Below are positions 59,057 to 64,000 of a stretch of DNA of 64,000 nucleotides, in pieces. Under the pieces are notes generated by a model. The model did no database searches. It had not been told where the DNA came from and was given only the letters and a program-made list of their open reading frames with translations. Within the stretch, counting starts at the first letter, position 1, and each line of letters starts with the position of its first letter. The stretch covers positions 214,420 through 278,419 of the forward strand of contig NZ_JADNQZ010000057.1 of assembly GCF_015709515.1 (NCBI RefSeq), written 5' to 3'. The DNA is from Methylocystis sp. H62. Lineage in GTDB: Bacteria; Pseudomonadota; Alphaproteobacteria; Rhizobiales; Beijerinckiaceae. Position numbers and translations under genes: made by a program.

Positions 59057-59750
59057 TCCCTTCCGGTGAACTTTCCCCAGCGTGAGCGATTACGGCCGGC
59101 TGTTCGTTTGCGTTCGGCCGCGCCTTGCCCGCTGCGACAGCCTCTACGGCCTCGTGTTCAAAGTCTCGCCAATGCGCGAATCGACCTTGCCGTTTACCAA
59201 TGACGCGCAAAGGCGCGCCGCGCAAAGCCGCCGCAGCGTCGAGGGGCCACGCGCGCGAACGCCGCGTGGCCTCGTCCAAACGTCCCAGAGAAGGACATGG
59301 CGTTAAGCGTTCTTGCACATTTGCGCCGCGTTCCTCGTGACGACGCCGCGGATGAGGCGCTGGCAGGTCGCGGAAAACCGCCAGAACGCAACGCCAACTG
59401 AGATCGACCACCGATTCGTGCCTGCTGCGTTCCCGGTTGATCCCAAAGCTTAACCGCAAGACGCCGAACCGCCTAATCTTGACCGTTGACAGAAGGGCCG
59501 AAAAGAGTCCGCCGCCGGCTCTTTCGCCAAGAGCGCGTGCGACACCATCGACGGGCCGTTCTCGCAAGTGCTGGCGTTTCGATTTGCCCGCGCGTCCATA
59601 TATTGTTGGAACAGAGCATGACTCGGCGAGAGTCAGCGATTCGGGCGCGATTCGTTCGCAGGCTGTTCAGAAGGTAAAGTCGCGCCCTGCTCTAAGTTTC
59701 GATATGAAACGGAGGCGCGCTGCGGCGCGCGTCAGGCAGCAAAGAACAAA
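59057..59750. other. 700-bp gene-free region between tRNA-Gly and the helicase
   Basis: No open frame here has a family match or convincing start. The last part has a promoter-like stretch (TTGCCC and TATATT near 59585-59605) for the helicase. No known RNA was recognised. Confidence 0.5.
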
Positions 59751-62700
59751 ATGACAGTCGCGCCGTCTTACCCGACGAGCCGCGCCGCCCCCCGCGCAAG
59801 GCCGTTCGACAGGGGCGTGGCGGCGGTGCTCGGCCCCACCAACACCGGCAAGACGCATCACGCCATCGAGCGTATGTTGTCCTTTCCCTCCGGCGTCATT
59901 GGGCTGCCTCTGCGCCTGCTCGCCCGTGAGGTCTATAATCGCGTCGCCGAGCGCGTCGGCGCGGAAAACGTCGCGCTCATCACCGGCGAGGAAAAGATTA
60001 AGCCCCGGGCGCCGGCCTATTGGGTCGCGACGGTGGAGGCGATGCCGCGCGACGTCCAGGCCGATTTCGTCGCGATCGACGAGATCCAGCTCGCCGCCGA
60101 TCTCGACCGCGGCCACATTTTCACCGACCGGCTGCTCCACTGGCGCGGACGCCAGGAGACTTTGCTGATCGGCGCGGCCACGATGGCGCCGCTCGTCACA
60201 GAGCTCTTTCCCGGCGCGCCGATCTTCACGCGCCCGCGGCTTTCAAAACTTTCCTTCGCCGGCGACAAGAAAATCTCGAGGCTGCCGCCGCGCACCGCCA
60301 TCGTCGCCTTTTCGGCCGAAGAGGTTTACGCGATCGCGGAACTGATCAAGCGCCAGCGCGGCGGGGCGGCCGTGGTTCTCGGCGTGCTGTCGCCGCGCAC
60401 GCGCAACGCGCAGATCGAGCTCTATCAAAGCGGCGACGTCGACTACATTGTCGCGACGGACGCCATCGGCATGGGCCTCAATCTCGACGTCGATCATGTC
60501 GCCTTCGCCTCCGATCGCAAATTCGACGGATTGCGCCATCGCAGGCTGACGCCGGCCGAATTTGGACAGATCGCCGGCAGAGCGGGTCGCCATATGAGCG
60601 ACGGCTTTTTTGGCGCGACCGGCCGCTGCCCGCCCTTCGACGAAGAATTGATTGAGGCGTTGCAGGACCATTGCTTCGATCCGGTGAAGACGCTGCAGTG
60701 GCGCAACAGCGCCCTCGATTTTTCGTCGATCGACGCGCTGATGCATTCTCTCGACCAGGTCCCGGCGCATCCGGATCTGGCGCGCGCCCGGGTCGCAGAC
60801 GATCAAAGGGCGCTTGAAGCGGCGAGCCGTGATGACATCGCGCGACGCAACGCCAAGACGTCAGCCGATGTCGCGCGGCTTTGGGAAGCCTGCCAAATCC
60901 CCGATTACCGCAAGACTTCGCCTGCCGCGCACGCCGAGCTCGCGCTGGCCATATTCGCGTTCATCGCCCGGCGCGGCATGATCCCCGAGGACTGGATGGC
61001 GCGGCAGATCGAAGCGGTCGACCGCATCGACGGCGACATCGCGACGCTGTCGAATCGCCTCGCGCAAGTGCGTACCGCAAGTTTTATCGCCAACCGTTCC
61101 GGCTGGCTTGACGACTCTCAGCATTGGCAGAGCGTCGCGCGTCGGGTAGAGGACAGCATATCCGACGCGTTGCACGACAGACTGACGCAGCGTTTCGTCG
61201 ACCGCCGCACCAGCGTGCTGGCGCGCCGCTTAAGAGAGAATGCGATGCTTGAAGCCGAAATCAACGCCGCCGGCGACGTTCTGGTCGAAGGCCAGCATGT
61301 CGGAAGCCTCCAGGGTTTTCGATTCACGCCGGATCCCGGCGCGGCGGGCGAAGCGGCCAAGACGTTGAACGCGGCGGCGCAGAAGGCGCTTGCGGGAGAA
61401 TTCGAGGCGCGGGCCACCCGCGTGTTCGACGCGGTCGACGACGCCTTCGCGCTCGGCAATGACGGCCTGATTCGTTGGCTCGGCGAACCTGTGGGGAAAA
61501 TCGCCTCCGGCGCCGGCGTGCTGACGCCGACGACGCGCGTGCTTGCCGACGAGCAGCTGACAGGGCCGGCTCTGGAGAAGGTCAAGCAGCGCCTCGACCT
61601 CTGGCTCGCGCAACATGTCAAGAAGCTGCTGGGGCCGCTCGAGCAGCTGGAGAAGGGCGAAGGCCTGGAAGGGGTGACGCGCGGCGTCGCCTTCCAGCTC
61701 GCCGAAGAATTGGGCGTGCTGGACCGCGCGCGCGTCGCCAAGGACGTGAAGGCTTTCTCCCAGGAGGACCGCGCCGCGCTGCGCAAGCTCGGCGTGCGGT
61801 TCGGCGCCTATCACATCTACCTGCCCGCGCTTCTCAAGCCGGCGCCGCGCGCGCTTTCGGCGCTGCTCTGGGCGCTGCATCACGGCGGTCTTGAAAACGT
61901 GAGGGGTCTTGAGGAAGTGCCGCATCTGGCGGCCTCCGGACGCACCTCCTTCGCCGCCGACGCATCGATCCCCAAAAGCTTCTACCGCGCCGCCGGCTTT
62001 CGGGTGTGCGGCGAGCGGGTCGTCCGCGTCGACATTCTCGAACGTCTCGCCGATCTCATTCGGCCGGCGATCGCCTACCGTCCGGGGCTCACCGCGGGCG
62101 AGCCGCCGCCCGGCGCGGCCGACGCCGACGGCTTCGTCGTCACTGTCGCGATGACCTCGCTCACGGGCTGTTCCGGCGAGGCTTTTTCCTCGATCCTGAA
62201 GTCGCTCGGCTATGCCTCGACGCAGCGCCCAGGGCCGGCGATTACGGTTGCGATCGTGCCCGCGGCTGCGATGGAGCCGGTGACGCCAAAGACCGGGGCC
62301 AAGCCGGCGGAAGTCGCGAGCGAGGAGACTCAGGCCGAAAGCGCCGCCGCCGAGGCGCCGGCCGCCACGGAAACCGAGGCGGTTGTCGCGCCGCAACCGG
62401 CCGACGCGCAGGACGCGCCGGTCGAGACGCCCGCCGCCGTTGAGGAGCCGGCGACAGAGGCGCCAGCGCCCGTCGCCGTGGAAAGCGCCGAGGCGCGCGC
62501 AGAAGGGGCGACAGCGACCGAAGCGCCGGAAGAGCCCGCCTCGGAGGCTGCGCCGGCCAAAGCCGCGCCGACCGAGCCGGAATCCATCGAAATCTGGCGT
62601 CCGCAGCGCCACGTTCATGCCGCGCCGCGCCCCCGCGAGGCCGGCGCGCATCGGCAGGCGCCCGGTCAGGGCGCTGAGGACAAGCAACAAAGGCCGCCGC

Positions 62701-62912
62701 GCCGCGACCAGTGGCCCGGCAACGCGCCGGGCAAGGAGGGGCGTCCGGTCGGAAAGCCGCGCTTCGAGGGCCGCCCGCCGCGCGATGACGCTCGCGCCCG
62801 GCGCCCTGCAGGCTTCGCTGCGCCGGAGCGGCGCGAGCGCCAGCCCGATCCGGATTCGCCCTTCGCCAAGCTTGCGGCTCTCAAGGCCGAGCTTGAGAAG
62901 AAGGGCAAATAG
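59751..62912 (+). CDS. SUV3-like DEAD/DEAH RNA helicase with disordered C-terminal tail
   Basis: The 1053-residue protein has Walker A GPTNTGKTH near residues 28-36, DEIQL as motif II, TDAIGMGLNLDVDHVAF and QIAGRAGR as motifs V-VI, as in mitochondrial SUV3 and its alphaproteobacterial homologues. After the helicase and SUV3 C-terminal parts (to about 840) comes an Ala/Glu/Pro-rich stretch and then a basic Arg/Pro-rich end, probably disordered and RNA-binding. SUV3 unwinds RNA for degradation with PNPase; that role is likely but not shown here. Confidence 0.88.
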   Translation: MTVAPSYPTSRAAPRARPFDRGVAAVLGPTNTGKTHHAIERMLSFPSGVIGLPLRLLAREVYNRVAERVGAENVALITGEEKIKPRAPAYWVATVEAMPRDVQADFVAIDEIQLAADLDRGHIFTDRLLHWRGRQETLLIGAATMAPLVTELFPGAPIFTRPRLSKLSFAGDKKISRLPPRTAIVAFSAEEVYAIAELIKRQRGGAAVVLGVLSPRTRNAQIELYQSGDVDYIVATDAIGMGLNLDVDHVAFASDRKFDGLRHRRLTPAEFGQIAGRAGRHMSDGFFGATGRCPPFDEELIEALQDHCFDPVKTLQWRNSALDFSSIDALMHSLDQVPAHPDLARARVADDQRALEAASRDDIARRNAKTSADVARLWEACQIPDYRKTSPAAHAELALAIFAFIARRGMIPEDWMARQIEAVDRIDGDIATLSNRLAQVRTASFIANRSGWLDDSQHWQSVARRVEDSISDALHDRLTQRFVDRRTSVLARRLRENAMLEAEINAAGDVLVEGQHVGSLQGFRFTPDPGAAGEAAKTLNAAAQKALAGEFEARATRVFDAVDDAFALGNDGLIRWLGEPVGKIASGAGVLTPTTRVLADEQLTGPALEKVKQRLDLWLAQHVKKLLGPLEQLEKGEGLEGVTRGVAFQLAEELGVLDRARVAKDVKAFSQEDRAALRKLGVRFGAYHIYLPALLKPAPRALSALLWALHHGGLENVRGLEEVPHLAASGRTSFAADASIPKSFYRAAGFRVCGERVVRVDILERLADLIRPAIAYRPGLTAGEPPPGAADADGFVVTVAMTSLTGCSGEAFSSILKSLGYASTQRPGPAITVAIVPAAAMEPVTPKTGAKPAEVASEETQAESAAAEAPAATETEAVVAPQPADAQDAPVETPAAVEEPATEAPAPVAVESAEARAEGATATEAPEEPASEAAPAKAAPTEPESIEIWRPQRHVHAAPRPREAGAHRQAPGQGAEDKQQRPPRRDQWPGNAPGKEGRPVGKPRFEGRPPRDDARARRPAGFAAPERRERQPDPDSPFAKLAALKAELEKKGK

Positions 62913-63016
62913 CGGCGCTTGCGCTTCTGCCCTTAGCTTCGCCATCGTATTGCCAATAGTCGGGCAGACAATTATTGCTGCCCGGGGGCGGGCGCGGCCG
63001 AGGGCTAGAGGGGCTT

Positions 63017-64000
63017 ATGAAGAAGATATTGCCCGTTATTATGTGTGGTGGATCGGGGACGCGGGTGTGGCCCGAGTCGCGCGAGACGCTTCCCAAACAG
63101 TTCATTCCGCTCGTTGGCGAGCGCTCCACCTTCCAAACGACTTTGGCGATGCTCGCTGACCCGGCGTTCGAACGGCCGATCGTCGTCTCCAACTTCGACT
63201 ACCGCTTCCTCATCGCCGACCAGCTGCGCGAGATCGGCGCGCAGGCCGACGTCGTGCTGGAGCCGTCGCGCCGCGACTCGGGTCCGGCGGTGGCCGTCGC
63301 GGCGGGCCTCGCCGCGCGCCGCGCGCCCGACACCATCGTCGTCGTGCTCGCCGCAGACCATGTCGTGCGCGACACGCAGGGCCTCGTCGATCTGTGCAAG
63401 CGCGCGAGCGCCGCCGCCGCCGAAGGCTATATCGTCACGCTTGGCGTCAAGCCCGACGGCCCCGCGACAGGATACGGCTATCTGCGCCCCGGCGCGCCGC
63501 TCGAGTCCTGTTGCGAGGTCTACAAACTCGACGCTTTCGTCGAAAAGCCGGACCGGGCGACGGCGCAGGACTATGTCGACGCCGGCTATTTCTGGAACAG
63601 CGGCAACTTCATCTTTCGCGCCGACGTCATGCAGTCGGAGATTGCGCAATTCGAGCCCGGCATTTTCACCGCCGCCGAGGCGGCGATCGAAGCGGCCAGC
63701 CAGGACCTCGGCTTCATGATTTTGAACGCCGAGGCCTTCGCGCACGCGCCGAAGAAATCGATCGACTACGCCGTGATGGAAAAGACCGACAAAGCGGCGC
63801 TGATTCCGGCCGACATCGGCTGGTCCGACGTCGGCACCTGGCGCGCCGTCTGGGAATTGTCGGACCGCGACGAACTCGGCAATTCCATCCGCGGCCAAGG
63901 CGTCGTCATGAACGCCCGCAACGTCCATGTGCGCTCCGAGGACACGCTGACCACCGTCGTCGGCGTCGATGACATCATCGTCGTGACGACGCAGGACGCC
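63017..64000 (+). CDS. manC: Mannose-1-phosphate guanylyltransferase (3'-truncated by window edge)
   Basis: The first 328 codons of a ManC/AlgA-type enzyme are open to the right edge. It starts with ILPVIMCGGSGTRVWPESR (nucleotidyltransferase signature), keeps K at LPKQF, and has VLAADHVV, FVEKPD, WNSGNFIFRADV and IDYAVMEKTD, all family motifs. It makes GDP-mannose for surface polysaccharides. GAGGGG lies before the ATG. The C-terminal part, which may carry an isomerase domain, lies beyond the window. Confidence 0.93.
   Translation, partial: MKKILPVIMCGGSGTRVWPESRETLPKQFIPLVGERSTFQTTLAMLADPAFERPIVVSNFDYRFLIADQLREIGAQADVVLEPSRRDSGPAVAVAAGLAARRAPDTIVVVLAADHVVRDTQGLVDLCKRASAAAAEGYIVTLGVKPDGPATGYGYLRPGAPLESCCEVYKLDAFVEKPDRATAQDYVDAGYFWNSGNFIFRADVMQSEIAQFEPGIFTAAEAAIEAASQDLGFMILNAEAFAHAPKKSIDYAVMEKTDKAALIPADIGWSDVGTWRAVWELSDRDELGNSIRGQGVVMNARNVHVRSEDTLTTVVGVDDIIVVTTQDA

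Noticed and set aside
61230..62945. A 571-codon open frame on the minus strand
   Set aside because: It is antisense to the SUV3-like helicase and has no recognisable domain.

Overview
The window looks like a chromosomal segment from a GC-rich alphaproteobacterium of the Hyphomicrobiales (Rhizobiales) type. The order rho-hemJ-hemE-[gap]-maf-coaE-dnaQ-secB, the mnmE-mnmG-rsmG-parA cluster with parS sites, a MucR/Ros regulator, a FYDLN-acid-domain protein, a TimA/Tim44 protein, a Mic60-like protein beside HemY, a SUV3-like helicase and a TIGR01459 HAD protein all point there. A Methylocystis/Methylosinus-like relative is possible, but that is inference; no marker gene of that lifestyle lies in the window.

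Layout. 1-10.6 kb lies mostly on the minus strand: partial parA, rsmG, mnmG, mnmE, a Rieske oxygenase, rho, hemJ and hemE, with two perfect 16-bp parS palindromes. Plus-strand exceptions are a GNAT acetyltransferase, a protein built from six exact 34-residue repeats, and an amidohydrolase. The 400-bp gap at 10.60-11.00 kb is the best candidate for oriC: genes diverge from it, it is AT-rich at one end, and it carries five GANTC sites and DnaA-box-like sequences. From there maf, coaE, dnaQ and (convergent) secB follow, then fxsA, timA-mltA-smr, hemY-mic60, a CitE-like lyase, carbonic anhydrase-HAD, a MaoC protein, ribF, ileS, a flippase, rhomboid, etfB-etfA and a 3-hydroxyacyl-CoA dehydrogenase (to 32.7 kb).

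32.7-38 kb holds dps, trmD, rimM, rpsP and ffh on the minus strand. The usual rpsP-rimM-trmD operon is broken by an AT-richer insert with a BrnT-like toxin and a ribbon-helix-helix antitoxin, and by a palindromic repeat. 38-46 kb carries a small TPR-like protein with recQ, a DHA2 efflux pump, aconitase A, two tandem paralogous small secreted cysteine-rich proteins and another secreted protein. 46-52 kb is a tripartite heavy-metal RND efflux operon (adaptor, CzcA-like pump, TolC-like channel). 52-64 kb has an Omp25/31-type porin-like protein, rarA, an orphan ParA ATPase behind a perfect CtrA box, a GreA/GreB factor, an AcuI-type reductase, MucR, the FYDLN protein, tRNA-Gly(TCC), the SUV3-like helicase and a truncated mannose-1-phosphate guanylyltransferase.

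Two repeat families stand out. One is a dispersed intergenic element of about 110 bp (three copies). The other is a hairpin-rich CCTCCCC/GGGGAGG palindromic element found upstream of rimM, downstream of recQ's small partner gene promoter region, and inserted in frame inside the essential ileS gene. Several gene junctions overlap as GTGA or ATGA, suggesting translational coupling.
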